This document shows positions 7,636 through 17,117 of a stretch of 64,000 nucleotides of DNA, in pieces. The notes below the pieces were generated by a model. The model did no database searches and had not been told where the DNA came from. It saw only the letters and a program-made list of their open reading frames with translations. The stretch spans positions 62,001-126,000 of the forward strand of contig NZ_JAPOHA010000004.1 in NCBI RefSeq assembly GCF_026672255.1, read 5' to 3'. Position numbers and translations under genes: made by a program. Source of the DNA: Caproiciproducens galactitolivorans (GTDB lineage Bacteria; Bacillota; Clostridia; Oscillospirales; Acutalibacteraceae). Position 1 is the stretch's first letter; every line of letters starts with the position of its first letter.

Positions 7636-8922
7636 GTGCTTTCTTCAAAAGCAAAAGAATGGATTGCAAACGGAAACTTAGATGTAAAACTGGCTTATCT
7701 TTACGTCTGCAATCCGGATAAAGCGAAGGATTATCGAAACCGGCTGATAAAAGCGATCGAAAACTTTGAAAAACGATATGGTACGGATCGCGATATCCGT
7801 ATTTTCAGCGCGCCGGGCCGCACGGAGGTCGGCGGGAACCACACCGACCATCAGCGCGGGAACGTGCTTGCGGCAAGCGTAAACCTCGATGTAATCGCCG
7901 TTGTCTCCAAAAGGGAGGACAGCCGGGTTCAGGTGGAATCCGAAGGTTACCCCGCGGACACGCTGGACGCGGACGATCTGGGAAAAAAGAAGGAGGAAAA
8001 GAACACTTCCTCCGCGCTCATCCGCGGAATTTTAAGCCGGTACGCCCAAATGGGTTACCGCGTCGGCGGATTCGAAGCCTATACCACCTCCAATGTGCTG
8101 TCGGGATCGGGGCTTTCCTCCTCGGCGGCGTTTGAGGTGCTGATCGGCACGATCGTAAACGATCTGTTCTGCGGCGGAAAGGAAAGCGCGCTGAAAGTCG
8201 CGCAGATCGGGCAGTACGCCGAGAACGTTTATTTCGGGAAACCCTGCGGCCTGATGGATGAGGCGGCCAGCTCGGTCGGCGGTTTTGTCGCCATTGATTT
8301 CCGGGACGCCGAAAATCCGACGGTGCGAAAGGTCGATTTTGACTTTGCCAAATGCGGCTATTCCCTGTGCATCATCGATACCAAGGGAAGCCATGCCGAT
8401 TTAACTCCGGATTACGCGGCGATTCCGGCGGAGATGAAGGCGGTTGCGGCGTACTTCGGGAAAGAGGTTCTCTCCGAAGTCGGCGAGGATGCGTTTTACC
8501 GGGAGATTGCGGAAGTAAGGAAGCAGGCGGGCGACCGTGCGGTGCTGCGCGCCATCCATTTTTACGCGGACAACAGAAGGGCGAAGCAGGAAGCCGAAGC
8601 CTTAAACCGCGGCGATTTTGAAACATTTAAAAAGCTGATTATTGAAAGCGGCTATTCGTCTTATATGTATCTGCAAAACGTCTTTTCCCCGTCGCATGTG
8701 CAGGAGCAGGGCGTTTCCCTTACGCTCGCCCTCTGCCAGAAATATCTGGACGGAAAGGGCGGAGCGTACCGCGTACACGGCGGAGGATTTGCCGGAACGG
8801 TTCAGACTTTTGTTCCCGACGGATACCTCACGGAATTTGTCGGCAAAATGGAGGCCGTGCTCGGCGAAGGAAGCTGCCACGTACTGTCGATCCGGCCGGT
8901 CGGCGGCACAAGGATTTTATAA
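7636..8922 (+). CDS. galK: Galactokinase
   Basis: About 428 residues of the GHMP kinase family. It carries the galactokinase signature GRTEVGGNHTDHQRG (about residues 60-75; an Asn stands where most have Glu), the ATP-binding loop SGSGLSSSAA near 165 and the C-terminal Gly-rich VHGGGFAGT. It phosphorylates galactose at C1 with ATP, the first Leloir step. The start is uncertain: a TTG at 7603 is in frame but lacks a ribosome site, while GTG codons at 7633 and 7636 follow AGGGGGG at good distance; I chose 7636. It is first in the operon galK-galT-galE (17-base gap to galT). Substrate would come from the Mgl importer at 20.7-24.7 kb. Confidence 0.95.
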   Translation: MLSSKAKEWIANGNLDVKLAYLYVCNPDKAKDYRNRLIKAIENFEKRYGTDRDIRIFSAPGRTEVGGNHTDHQRGNVLAASVNLDVIAVVSKREDSRVQVESEGYPADTLDADDLGKKKEEKNTSSALIRGILSRYAQMGYRVGGFEAYTTSNVLSGSGLSSSAAFEVLIGTIVNDLFCGGKESALKVAQIGQYAENVYFGKPCGLMDEAASSVGGFVAIDFRDAENPTVRKVDFDFAKCGYSLCIIDTKGSHADLTPDYAAIPAEMKAVAAYFGKEVLSEVGEDAFYREIAEVRKQAGDRAVLRAIHFYADNRRAKQEAEALNRGDFETFKKLIIESGYSSYMYLQNVFSPSHVQEQGVSLTLALCQKYLDGKGGAYRVHGGGFAGTVQTFVPDGYLTEFVGKMEAVLGEGSCHVLSIRPVGGTRIL

Positions 8923-8939
8923 ACTACGGAGGATTTTTC

Positions 8940-9911
8940 ATGGCTGAATTAAGATGGCACCCATTAATAAAAGACTGGATCATGATTGCATCAAACCGGC
9001 AGGGCCGCCCGCAGATGCCGAAGGACTACTGCCCGTTCTGCCCCAGCTTCGGCAACGTGCCGGACTACGAGGTAATGGAGTACGACAACGACTTTCCGGC
9101 GCTCTCGCAGAACCCGCCCGAGCCGGACAGCGTTGCAACCGATTTCTTCAAGGTAAAACCGAGCTACGGCAAATGCGAAGTGATTCTGTATTCCCCGAAC
9201 CACACCGAAACCCTGCCGGAGCTTTCGGATGAGCATATGCGCAAGCTGGTGGACTTATGGTGCGAACGGTTCGCTTTTATGCGTACGGATGAAAAAATTA
9301 AATATATTTTCCCGTTTGAAAACCGCGGCGACGTGGTGGGCGTAACCATGCCCCATCCGCACGGCCAGATTTACGGATATTCCTTTCTTCCTAAAAAGCT
9401 TGAACTTGAAACCGGCTCGGCAAAAGAGTATTATGTAGAAAAGCACAAATGCCTGTTCTGCGACATGCTGGAAAATGAACTGAAGGAAAAGAAACGCATT
9501 ATCTTTCAAAACAGGTATTTTACCGTGTTTCTTCCGTTTTACTGCGAATATCCCTACGGCGTGTACATCCTTTCCAACCGCCATACGGAGTATATGACGG
9601 ACTTTACCGAAGAGGAAAAAACCGAACTGGGGCTGACCATCCGCGACACCGTCGGGATGCTGGACAATTTATTCGGCTACCGGTTCCCCTACATGATGTG
9701 CATGCACAATGCTCCGGTCAACATGGGTGATTATTCAAAGGATTTTCATTTCCACATTGAATTTTTCCCACCGATGCGGAGCGCGGAAAAGCAGAAATTC
9801 AACGCTTCCAGTGAAACGGGCGCATGGGCGTGCTGTAACCCAACCTGCCCCGAAGAAACCGCACAGGAGCTTCGCGAGGCATACAAACGTTATAAGGAGA
9901 ATTCAAGATGA
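8940..9911 (+). CDS. galT: Galactose-1-phosphate uridylyltransferase
   Basis: A 323-residue HIT-superfamily enzyme. The catalytic motif HPHGQ is at about residues 138-142 (context MPHPHGQIYGY), zinc-binding cysteines lie in YCPFCPSFGN near residue 30, and FHFHIEFFPP near 277 completes the type-1 GalT pattern. It exchanges UMP between UDP-glucose and galactose-1-phosphate, the second Leloir step. The ribosome site GGAGG precedes the ATG at 8940. Its stop overlaps the galE start (ATGA at 9908-9911), so the two are translationally coupled. Confidence 0.97.
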   Translation: MAELRWHPLIKDWIMIASNRQGRPQMPKDYCPFCPSFGNVPDYEVMEYDNDFPALSQNPPEPDSVATDFFKVKPSYGKCEVILYSPNHTETLPELSDEHMRKLVDLWCERFAFMRTDEKIKYIFPFENRGDVVGVTMPHPHGQIYGYSFLPKKLELETGSAKEYYVEKHKCLFCDMLENELKEKKRIIFQNRYFTVFLPFYCEYPYGVYILSNRHTEYMTDFTEEEKTELGLTIRDTVGMLDNLFGYRFPYMMCMHNAPVNMGDYSKDFHFHIEFFPPMRSAEKQKFNASSETGAWACCNPTCPEETAQELREAYKRYKENSR

Positions 9912-10906
9912 GAGTATTAGTAACCGGCGGAGCAGGATATATCGGTTCCCATACCTGCATTGAACTTCTGAACAACGGCTATGACATCGTTGTGATGGAC
10001 AACTACAGCAATTCCTCCCCCGAAGTCGTAAAAATCGTTGAAAAACTGACGAAGAAAACCTTCCCGGTTTACGAGTGCGATATGCTCGATTACGATGGAT
10101 TTGAGAAAATCTTTCAGGAAAATAAAATTGACGCCGTCATCCATTTTGCCGGGCTGAAAGCCGTGGGTGAATCCGTTGAAAAGCCGCTGGAATATTACCA
10201 CAACAATCTGACCGGCACCCTTAACCTTCTGCGGTTAATGAAGAAATACAAGGTCTATCAGCTGGTATTCAGTTCTTCCGCGACGGTTTACGGCATGAAC
10301 AACAAAGCGCCGTTCAACGAGGATATGCCCCTTTCCACCACCAATCCTTACGGCACAACCAAGCTGATGATTGAAAACATCTTACGGGACGTCTGCTTTG
10401 CGGACAAAAACTTCAAGGTTGCGCTTCTGCGCTACTTTAACCCGATCGGCGCCCACCAGAGCGGTCTGATCGGCGAAAATCCGAACGGCATTCCGAATAA
10501 CCTGATGCCGTACATCATGAAGGTTGCCGTCGGCAAGCTGGAATGCCTGAACATCTTCGGAGACGATTATCCGACACCGGACGGAACCGGCGTACGCGAT
10601 TACATTCACGTATGCGACCTTGCAACCGGCCATCTGAAAGCGCTGGAGAAGCTCCCCCATATTGAGGGCGCGCAGGCTTATAACCTTGGCACCGGCAAAG
10701 GAAGCAGTGTTCTGGACGTTGTTCACGCCTTTGAAAAGGCCAGCGGCAAAAAGGTAAAGTACACCATTGCCCCGCGCAGAGCCGGCGATATTGCCGAATG
10801 CTACGCCGACGTTTCCAAAGCGAAAAAGGAACTCGGCTGGGAAGCAAAGTATTCCCTTGACGACATGTGCAGGGACAACTGGAACTTCATTAAAAACAAT
10901 TCCTAA
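9908..10906 (+). CDS. galE: UDP-glucose 4-epimerase
   Basis: A 332-residue extended-SDR epimerase. The Rossmann motif GGAGYIGSH is at residues 7-15, the catalytic Ser lies in FSSSATVYG near 124 and the Tyr-Lys pair in NPYGTTK near 147-151. It interconverts UDP-galactose and UDP-glucose with bound NAD and regenerates the galT substrate. Length and motifs are complete. It overlaps galT by four bases and is followed by a very long terminator hairpin, so the operon ends here. Confidence 0.97.
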   Translation: MRVLVTGGAGYIGSHTCIELLNNGYDIVVMDNYSNSSPEVVKIVEKLTKKTFPVYECDMLDYDGFEKIFQENKIDAVIHFAGLKAVGESVEKPLEYYHNNLTGTLNLLRLMKKYKVYQLVFSSSATVYGMNNKAPFNEDMPLSTTNPYGTTKLMIENILRDVCFADKNFKVALLRYFNPIGAHQSGLIGENPNGIPNNLMPYIMKVAVGKLECLNIFGDDYPTPDGTGVRDYIHVCDLATGHLKALEKLPHIEGAQAYNLGTGKGSSVLDVVHAFEKASGKKVKYTIAPRRAGDIAECYADVSKAKKELGWEAKYSLDDMCRDNWNFIKNNS

Positions 10907-10948
10907 GCTTTCTAAAATGAAAAGAGCCGCCCGAAAGGCGGAACGCCG

Positions 10949-10995
10949 ATACCCCCTGCAATCTGATCATTCAGATTGCAGGGGGTATTTGTTTT
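10949..10995 (+). terminator. Terminator of galKTE
   Basis: An 18-bp perfect stem (10949-10966 with 10971-10988), TCAT loop and T-rich tail. Confidence 0.95.
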
Positions 10996-11020
10996 ATTAC
11001 AAAGAAAATATGCAAGACTA

Positions 11021-11058
11021 TTGACATTACATATTATGTAACGATATAATATATGTAA
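11021..11058 (+). promoter_or_regulatory. Promoter with embedded palindromic operator for the ArsR-type gene
   Basis: TTGACA (11021-11026), 18 bases, TATAAT (11045-11050). The spacer contains the palindrome TTACATATTATGTAA (7-bp arms, 11027-11041), and a further half-site TATGTAAT lies just after the -10 box. Autorepression by the downstream winged-helix protein is the natural reading. Confidence 0.8.
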
Positions 11059-11089
11059 TGTTGAATAGTATTATAAGGGGGAAACCGTT

Positions 11090-11641
11090 ATGCCTACTCA
11101 TATTACATTAACTACGCGAAAGCAATTGGATATCTATATGAATCCCCAGCGGCAGCGTCTTTTAAAAGTCATGGATATCCACGCAGCGCCCATGACCTCT
11201 AAACAATTATCCGACCAGCTGGGCATCTCCGCCTCCGCCGTCTCTTACCACTTAAAGAAGCTGGCGGAGCTGGGGATAATCGGTCTGGACCATACGGAAT
11301 CGATCCACGGAATCCAAGCGAAATATTACAAACGTCTTCCTGTCGTAATCAATCTGGGCAATGACAAGAACGATGATTTAAAAGCAGAACGCGCCCTGCT
11401 CTCGGACTATTTCATGAATGAGATTTGGAACGGTTTTAAGGAAAATATGGAGCAGGTAAAAGACCGAAGTAACCTGATGGAAACAGGCGACACCATGAAC
11501 GGTATCCTTTATTTAACGGAGGAAGAAGCGAAGCAGATGAAGAAATTCATCATGGAATTTTATGCCGATCATATGGAGCCTGCCCCCAACACCGTCCCAT
11601 GGGAAACCGCTGTCATCGCATTTCCTCATAAATCTAGCTAA
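11090..11641 (+). CDS. ArsR-type winged-helix regulator
   Basis: A 183-residue DNA-binding protein. Residues about 15-75 form an ArsR-like winged helix (helix-turn-helix around TSKQLSDQLGISASAVSYHLKKLAELG), followed by a mostly helical C-terminal domain of about 100 residues. There is no cysteine or histidine metal site, so the ligand is probably an organic compound rather than a metal. The gene has its own promoter with a palindrome between -35 and -10. The MFS pump gene starts 37 bases downstream, suggesting a repressor/efflux pair. Confidence 0.85.
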   Translation: MPTHITLTTRKQLDIYMNPQRQRLLKVMDIHAAPMTSKQLSDQLGISASAVSYHLKKLAELGIIGLDHTESIHGIQAKYYKRLPVVINLGNDKNDDLKAERALLSDYFMNEIWNGFKENMEQVKDRSNLMETGDTMNGILYLTEEEAKQMKKFIMEFYADHMEPAPNTVPWETAVIAFPHKSS

Positions 11642-11678
11642 GTTGCGGTCACTTTCTCAGAGAATAGGGAGGATTGAC

Positions 11679-12965
11679 ATGGAGCCAAGTCACAAAATTA
11701 TCTTTTTTACAAATTCCTTTCGTATAGGAATCATGACGCCGGTGCTTTCTCTGGTTCTGCTCTCGCATGGCGCAACTCTGAAAACATTATCGCTTTGTAT
11801 CGGTATCTTTGCGGCTATGGTGGTGGTTCTGGAACTTCCGAGCGGAATCCTCACCGATTTTATCGGGCGGAAACGAATCTTCCTGATTTCCCAGTGTTTC
11901 ATCCTGTGCAATTTCCTGTTGATTCTTTTTAGCCGTCATTTCCTTCTCCTGGCGGTTGCCTGCGGCTTTCAGGGAATGGGCCAGGCTTTCAGTTCCGGGT
12001 CCATCGAAGTATTGGAGATAGAATCGTATATAAAAGAAAACGGGGAAGAGGGAATTCCCAAAATCAGCAGCACGCTGGCGGTCCTTGAATGCGCGGGATT
12101 AGCCTCCGGCTCTCTCTGCGGAGGCTTTCTCGGATATTTCGATCCCACCTATACTCTGCTTCTAACGGTCTGTATCCTCCTTGAATTCCTGCTGTTAACC
12201 CTCACCGTTCTTTTTGTGAAGGAGACATGGGAAAAGCCAATGGACGGAACGCCCGCCGTGCAATTAAAAAATCAAATACGCTCCCTTTTTTCTTCCATAC
12301 AACACTCCAAAATTGTCATGACCATACTTGCCATGTCCGCCATGCTCGGCCTTGGCCTCTGCACCATTGAGACCTATTGGCAGCCCACACTAAAGCTTTA
12401 TCTGCCGGAACACCTGAGCTGGGTTTTTGGAATCATTAATTGCCTGGGATATTTCGGAGCGAGTCTCGGCAGCAAAGGGGCGGAGCAGCTTTGGAAGTAT
12501 TCGCATGCGTCCGAAGAGACCGGGCGGTCGATGATGGGTTACTGGTCCCTGCGGCTTTTGCTTCCATTCATCATTCTCTCATTGGGATTATGCAGAAACA
12601 TATTTCTCTTTATTTTCTTATTCGTCCTGACTTATACCGTTTTAGGGGCCGGCAACTTATTTGAAAACACGATACTTCATGCTTCCATTGAGAACAGCCA
12701 TCGGTCCAGCATGCTGTCCTTATCCTCCCTGTCTGTAAGAAGCGGAGCAATCCTCACTTCCGTTCTTGGCGGTCTGATTCTCACAGAATTTTCCTTAACT
12801 TACGTTTGGATTCTGCTTTCGGCAACGATGGGCGCCGGAATTTTGCTTTGCATGGTTCTCTATCGGGGCGTCGGCCACAATGCCCCTGCCCGGCGGATTC
12901 TCCGGTTTATAGGGCGTGTCGGGAAGGGCGAGGATGACGGCGGTGCCGATTCCGAACAAACCTAG
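11679..12965 (+). CDS. MFS transporter, probable drug efflux pump
   Basis: About 428 residues with around 12 hydrophobic membrane segments and the MFS loop motif between helices 2 and 3 (GILTDFIGRKR). The start at 11679 has AGGGAGG about 7 bases upstream; an earlier in-frame ATG lies inside the regulator gene. The product should expel small molecules using the proton gradient. It follows the ArsR-type regulator in the same transcription unit, as in many substrate-inducible efflux systems. The substrate is not predictable from sequence. Confidence 0.85.
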   Translation: MEPSHKIIFFTNSFRIGIMTPVLSLVLLSHGATLKTLSLCIGIFAAMVVVLELPSGILTDFIGRKRIFLISQCFILCNFLLILFSRHFLLLAVACGFQGMGQAFSSGSIEVLEIESYIKENGEEGIPKISSTLAVLECAGLASGSLCGGFLGYFDPTYTLLLTVCILLEFLLLTLTVLFVKETWEKPMDGTPAVQLKNQIRSLFSSIQHSKIVMTILAMSAMLGLGLCTIETYWQPTLKLYLPEHLSWVFGIINCLGYFGASLGSKGAEQLWKYSHASEETGRSMMGYWSLRLLLPFIILSLGLCRNIFLFIFLFVLTYTVLGAGNLFENTILHASIENSHRSSMLSLSSLSVRSGAILTSVLGGLILTEFSLTYVWILLSATMGAGILLCMVLYRGVGHNAPARRILRFIGRVGKGEDDGGADSEQT

Positions 12966-13055
12966 GTGCATGGCCCGGTCTTGTTCGTAATCCATCCGGC
13001 CGCCTTCTTTTTGAACGTAGGATACCGGAATTCCGCCCGAAAGAAACAGAGAGAA

Positions 13056-13092
13056 GCAAAAGCGCCGCTCAATGAGCGGCGCTTTTGCATTT
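13056..13092. terminator. Bidirectional terminator between the MFS and zinc-ribbon genes
   Basis: A 15-bp perfect stem (13056-13070 with 13074-13088) with a 3-base loop between convergent genes. Confidence 0.9.
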
Positions 13093-13103
13093 ATCTGAAT
13101 TTC

Positions 13104-14978
13104 TTATTGTAACTGCGCGCGGTAATAATCAATGATAGTCTTATTGATTCCGAATTCCTGCAGCAGATCCGCCAATTCCTTATCTTTGCCAAGCTGCGCG
13201 GACAGATACGTCATCACTTCACCGGGGAATTTTTTCTGCAATTCGTATTGCTGGGCTCCGGTTCCGGAAGTGTCCAATTTGATGGCTTCGTCCTCTTTAA
13301 CGGACGGAATCGTAATCGCGCCGCTGGTTTTCTGCTTCGTTTCGCCGGTCAGCTTCACGGTTGCAATGCCTTTTATATCCAGCGTACAATTCGAATGGAA
13401 TGTATCGCCCTGCATCGAGCATTCCAGCTTGAGGGTTGATTTCAGCAAATCCTTTGCCCATGGATTCTGCCCCACGGAGGGCAGGAATGCGTTCTGAAGC
13501 GTCCCCTTCGGGTCGGAAAGGGAGACATTAAATTTCCCGAGCAGGGTATCCTTGTTCGCGAACTTTGCTTTTTTAACATCCGAAAAATCAATTTTCAATC
13601 CCATATCCCCGGAAGTGTCCGGATCCTTGACCGAAACCTGCATTACGCCGCTGTCCGCCGTATGAAAGAGCAGCTTCGCCGAAAAATATTCCTTATCGTT
13701 TGCGATGACGTTCGCCGCAAACTGTTTTTGCTGAAAGATGAAGTTTACTGCGCCTTTGGTGGATGCGCTGCCGTCATTAAATTCATAACTGCGGGCAACC
13801 TGCGTATCGTCCGCCAGAACATATGCGGAAACCGTAAAGGTTGCCTTGGTATCGCTTTCAATCTGTTTGCTGTATTCGTCGAGCATTTGCTGGAATTTCT
13901 GTTTATCCATCTTCTCCGTTGTGGAAAACAGGTTGTAATTTTCGGAAAGATAGGTGCAGAGGTAATCGTCTTTCTTCATTGTTTCCAGCGTTTTTTTCAT
14001 AACCTGGTTTAACTGTTCCTCGGTAAAGGTTACGGAAACCTTCGCCGCGTTATTGACCGATACATCGCCTACCTTCAGGCTCTGATTCTTCTGAACCGTA
14101 ACTTTTCCGTTCTGTACCGCTTCCACATACGGCTGAGTCAGGGCACGGAGGCTTGCATTCAGCTTATCGTGATCATAACTGAGGTTGGAAGCAGCCATTA
14201 CCGGGTTGCGGACGCCCTTGTTTTCCATAACGAAATAGGTTTTCGAAATTTCCGGCATCTGCATCAGATACTTGCCGTCTTTATCGATAAACATATTCAC
14301 GGAAAACAGTTTTCCGGATTTGTCCTTTACAACGGTATTGGACTGCATCTGCTGATTATTGATATTGGAACCGGCTTCCATGGAGATTGAGTTTATGTAG
14401 TCGAGTGTTTTATCCAGGACTTCCTCTTTGCCGCCAAGCTGCGGTTTCACCATCTCTTTGAAGGCATTGTCCAGATCAACGTGGAGAGAAACTTTACCCT
14501 CCTCCGCAATATTGTTATTTTTAGTGGGAAGCTGCTGCATCACCATGTCAACGGCGCCAACCGTCTGGCCGGCGAGCGCTTCGGCCGTACTTCTTTCCAT
14601 GGACTGCATGTATTTGCTGTTTCCCATGACGAGCATTTTCAGATCACGGGCAAAATACGTTTTTGCGGCAAATCCGCAAAGTAAGAGAAACACGGCGCAG
14701 CACGCCACAATAATCCCTATTTTCTTCGACTTCTGTAAAGGTTTGCGCTCCGGCTGTAAATGGGAGTCCGCCGGGTGCTCTCCCGCTTCCGCCGCATGTT
14801 CTTCCTCCGGGTGCTCTTCCACCGCGTTTTCTGCCGGTGTCAGGGGTGTGCTTTCTAAGGTTGCCTCGCTGTCCGCAGCGGCAGGCCGGTCTTTCGGCTG
14901 CGCCACAGGCTCTCCGCACTGTGGGCAAATCGTCTGGCCATCCTCCATTGCAGCGCCGCATTTTTCGCAAGTTGCCAT
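13104..14978 (-). CDS. Zinc-ribbon membrane protein with large extracytoplasmic domain
   Basis: 624 residues. The N-terminus is a cytosolic zinc ribbon (CEKCGAAM then CPQCGEP within the first 25 residues), followed by an acidic Pro/Glu-rich stretch, one membrane helix at about residues 87-110 and a long outer domain rich in Lys, Asp and Gln. The outer part shows internal similarity in segments with Asp/Lys-Asp-Gly turns but no enzyme motif. Proteins of this layout are common in Clostridia and mostly unannotated. The start at 14978 has AGGAGATAGG upstream. It is monocistronic, flanked by a shared terminator and the sugar-binding protein gene. Confidence 0.78.
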   Translation of the reverse strand: MATCEKCGAAMEDGQTICPQCGEPVAQPKDRPAAADSEATLESTPLTPAENAVEEHPEEEHAAEAGEHPADSHLQPERKPLQKSKKIGIIVACCAVFLLLCGFAAKTYFARDLKMLVMGNSKYMQSMERSTAEALAGQTVGAVDMVMQQLPTKNNNIAEEGKVSLHVDLDNAFKEMVKPQLGGKEEVLDKTLDYINSISMEAGSNINNQQMQSNTVVKDKSGKLFSVNMFIDKDGKYLMQMPEISKTYFVMENKGVRNPVMAASNLSYDHDKLNASLRALTQPYVEAVQNGKVTVQKNQSLKVGDVSVNNAAKVSVTFTEEQLNQVMKKTLETMKKDDYLCTYLSENYNLFSTTEKMDKQKFQQMLDEYSKQIESDTKATFTVSAYVLADDTQVARSYEFNDGSASTKGAVNFIFQQKQFAANVIANDKEYFSAKLLFHTADSGVMQVSVKDPDTSGDMGLKIDFSDVKKAKFANKDTLLGKFNVSLSDPKGTLQNAFLPSVGQNPWAKDLLKSTLKLECSMQGDTFHSNCTLDIKGIATVKLTGETKQKTSGAITIPSVKEDEAIKLDTSGTGAQQYELQKKFPGEVMTYLSAQLGKDKELADLLQEFGINKTIIDYYRAQLQ

Positions 14979-15086
14979 TTCCTATCTCCTGTTCGTAGTT
15001 TATTTTTTTCTAACTATATTATTATATAGAAATTTGAAAAATTTGTCAAATAAAAGAGAATGGGAATGTATGGCAAATGGATTTAT

Positions 15087-16130
15087 TTAATTTCGAAGAA
15101 TATTCATAATATCATCCGCGTTCTGCTTGGTTACCATTCGGTAGGGCACCCATACATAATGCCCGTCCTGCAGCTGCACTTTTTCAGACGGGTCGCCGCC
15201 GGTGGCAAGGGCGTAGGAAAGATCGAAAATCGCTTTGGCCTGCCCCTGCGCGTCGTTATAGACCGTTCCGAACATGCTGCCGTCCTCTATGGCGTTCAAT
15301 CCGCTTTCCGTCGCGTCGATTCCCACAACAACCGGCTTTTGTTTAATCTTGCTTTCTTTGATCGCATCGATTGCGCCGAGCGCCATATCGTCGTTGTTGC
15401 AGAACACGACTTCAATCCGGTCGCCGTATTTTGCAAGCCACTGGTTCATTTTTGCCGTTCCCTGCGCGCGCTGCCAGTTTGCAATATCGTCGGCAAGCTT
15501 TTCCACTTTTATGCCCGCCCCGGTCACCGCCTTGATGGAGTATTCCGTGCGGAGCAGGGCGTCCTGATGCTCCTGCTCGCCCTCCAGCATGGCATACTGG
15601 ATTTTTCCGTCCCCGTTCCGGTCGATCAAAGCCGGATTTTTCGCGAACGCCTCGGCAATAATCTGCCCCTGCAAGCGGCCGGACTGCGCCGCGTCCGCGC
15701 CGACATAATACGCGCGGTTCCACAGCCGGATATCCTCTTCGACCGGCTCGCGGTTAAAGAAAACCACCGGAATATCGGCGGCCTTCGCTTTATTCACAAT
15801 CACCGCGGCGGACGTGCGGTCGACTTCATTGACGCAGATTACGTCGTAGCGGCGGGAAATAAAGCTGTCCACCTGATCGTTCTGCAGCGCCTGGCTGGAC
15901 TGCCCGTCAACCATGTTAATAACGATTTTTTTACCGGACTCGGCTTCCTTCTGTTTCGCAATTTTTTCAAGGTCACTGCAAAGGCTCGCCACAAAGGTAT
16001 CTTCCTTGCGGTAAAGTGTAACGCCGATTTTAATCGTCTCCACCTTTTCCCCTTTGCCGGCGGGATGGCAGGCATCGAGCGGAAAAAGCAGGAGAATCGC
16101 GGCAAATACCGCCAACATCACTCTTTTCAT
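15087..16130 (-). CDS. MglB-like sugar-binding lipoprotein (accessory sensor candidate)
   Basis: A 347-residue periplasmic-binding-protein fold with a signal peptide and lipobox LDAC (Cys about residue 21). It resembles the main MglB encoded at 23588-24679 along its length, including the calcium-loop pattern DRNGDGKIQY and the sugar-contact segment FFNREP. It ends a minus-strand series: response regulator, kinase, anchored binding protein, then this gene, with 12 bases between the last two. Family knowledge: in clostridial sugar systems an extra binding protein can hand the ligand-bound state to a YesM/LytS-type kinase. I infer a sensing role, though it could simply be a second receptor for the MglAC importer. 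Confidence 0.85.
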   Translation of the reverse strand: MKRVMLAVFAAILLLFPLDACHPAGKGEKVETIKIGVTLYRKEDTFVASLCSDLEKIAKQKEAESGKKIVINMVDGQSSQALQNDQVDSFISRRYDVICVNEVDRTSAAVIVNKAKAADIPVVFFNREPVEEDIRLWNRAYYVGADAAQSGRLQGQIIAEAFAKNPALIDRNGDGKIQYAMLEGEQEHQDALLRTEYSIKAVTGAGIKVEKLADDIANWQRAQGTAKMNQWLAKYGDRIEVVFCNNDDMALGAIDAIKESKIKQKPVVVGIDATESGLNAIEDGSMFGTVYNDAQGQAKAIFDLSYALATGGDPSEKVQLQDGHYVWVPYRMVTKQNADDIMNILRN

Positions 16131-16142
16131 AGAACCCTCCTT

Positions 16143-17117
16143 TTATCTTGAAAACGGGAAAAGCAGTCTCTGGTTTTCGGGGCTGTACATGTTCTTCCGG
16201 TTTACAACGGCAAAATTGATGCTGGGATAGTCCGTGTTCTGTTTTTTATTGATTTTATCCACTGCGGTCTGAATGCTGAGGTAGCCCAGATTGTACTCGT
16301 TTTCCACGCCGATCGAATCAATAATCTGTCCGTCCAAAAGGGAAACGATCGTGTTCGTCCTGCCCATCCCGAAAATCTGCACTTCGGCGCTGCCGGTTTT
16401 TAAAAGGTCCTGCTCCGCTTTTGCCGCGGCTTCCAGTGTGGAGGCGTCCAGCGCGATAATGGTGTCGGCCATGCTGCTCTGGAGCATTCCTTTCGCCGTG
16501 TCGTACGCCTCCTGGCTTCCGTTTGGAATATCCCAGTACTCGATTTTATTTTTGCCGGAGCCGAGTATCTTCATTACGCCGGAATACCGCTGACGAATGC
16601 TGCTGCAGTCCATGCTGTTGCGCAGGATGGCAATCCGGCGGGGGACCCTGCCGTTTCCCGCGGCCGCCTGCGCAAGTGCGCTGCCCAGCTTTTCGTTGTC
16701 GCAGGAGATAAGCGGCAGACCCTTGATGGATTCCACCGTCGACTGCATGGCGACAACCGGAACGCTTTTCATCGCTTCCTCCACCGGCTGCTTCAAATCC
16801 TCCGAATTGACGGGCGATATGACAATCGCGTTTGCGCCGTTGCGGATTTCCCTCTTTAAAAGGGAAACCTGCTCTTCGGCGTTGTTTTCCCTGGAAAGGG
16901 TAATGAAACTGATTTCCGCATTCAGGTCCTTCGCCGCCTGATCGATTCCCTGCCGGACGGAAGTACTGCTTTCCGCGCTGCCGCTCCGGCAGATCACCGA
17001 AATTTCGTAGGGGCTGCTGATCTTCTTGCCGAAATAGCGGTCCCGGTTTAAAAGGGTAAAGGAACCGATAAACGCAAAAAGAATCAGGAAAAATACAAAA
17101 ATCTTTTTCCGGGTCAT
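16143..17117 (-). CDS. Membrane-anchored sugar-binding protein, probable sensor partner
   Basis: A 324-residue type-I periplasmic-binding-protein fold with an uncleaved-looking N-terminal membrane helix (about residues 5-23) and no lipobox. The ABC-type sugar-binding pattern is visible, such as the ISPVNSEDL segment and the late GQIIDSIGVENEYNLGY region. The start overlaps the stop of the kinase gene by ATGA, so it is translationally coupled to it. This arrangement parallels XylFII-LytS of solventogenic clostridia, where an anchored binding protein activates the kinase. The role here is inferred from that parallel and the coupling. Confidence 0.82.
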   Translation of the reverse strand: MTRKKIFVFFLILFAFIGSFTLLNRDRYFGKKISSPYEISVICRSGSAESSTSVRQGIDQAAKDLNAEISFITLSRENNAEEQVSLLKREIRNGANAIVISPVNSEDLKQPVEEAMKSVPVVAMQSTVESIKGLPLISCDNEKLGSALAQAAAGNGRVPRRIAILRNSMDCSSIRQRYSGVMKILGSGKNKIEYWDIPNGSQEAYDTAKGMLQSSMADTIIALDASTLEAAAKAEQDLLKTGSAEVQIFGMGRTNTIVSLLDGQIIDSIGVENEYNLGYLSIQTAVDKINKKQNTDYPSINFAVVNRKNMYSPENQRLLFPFSR

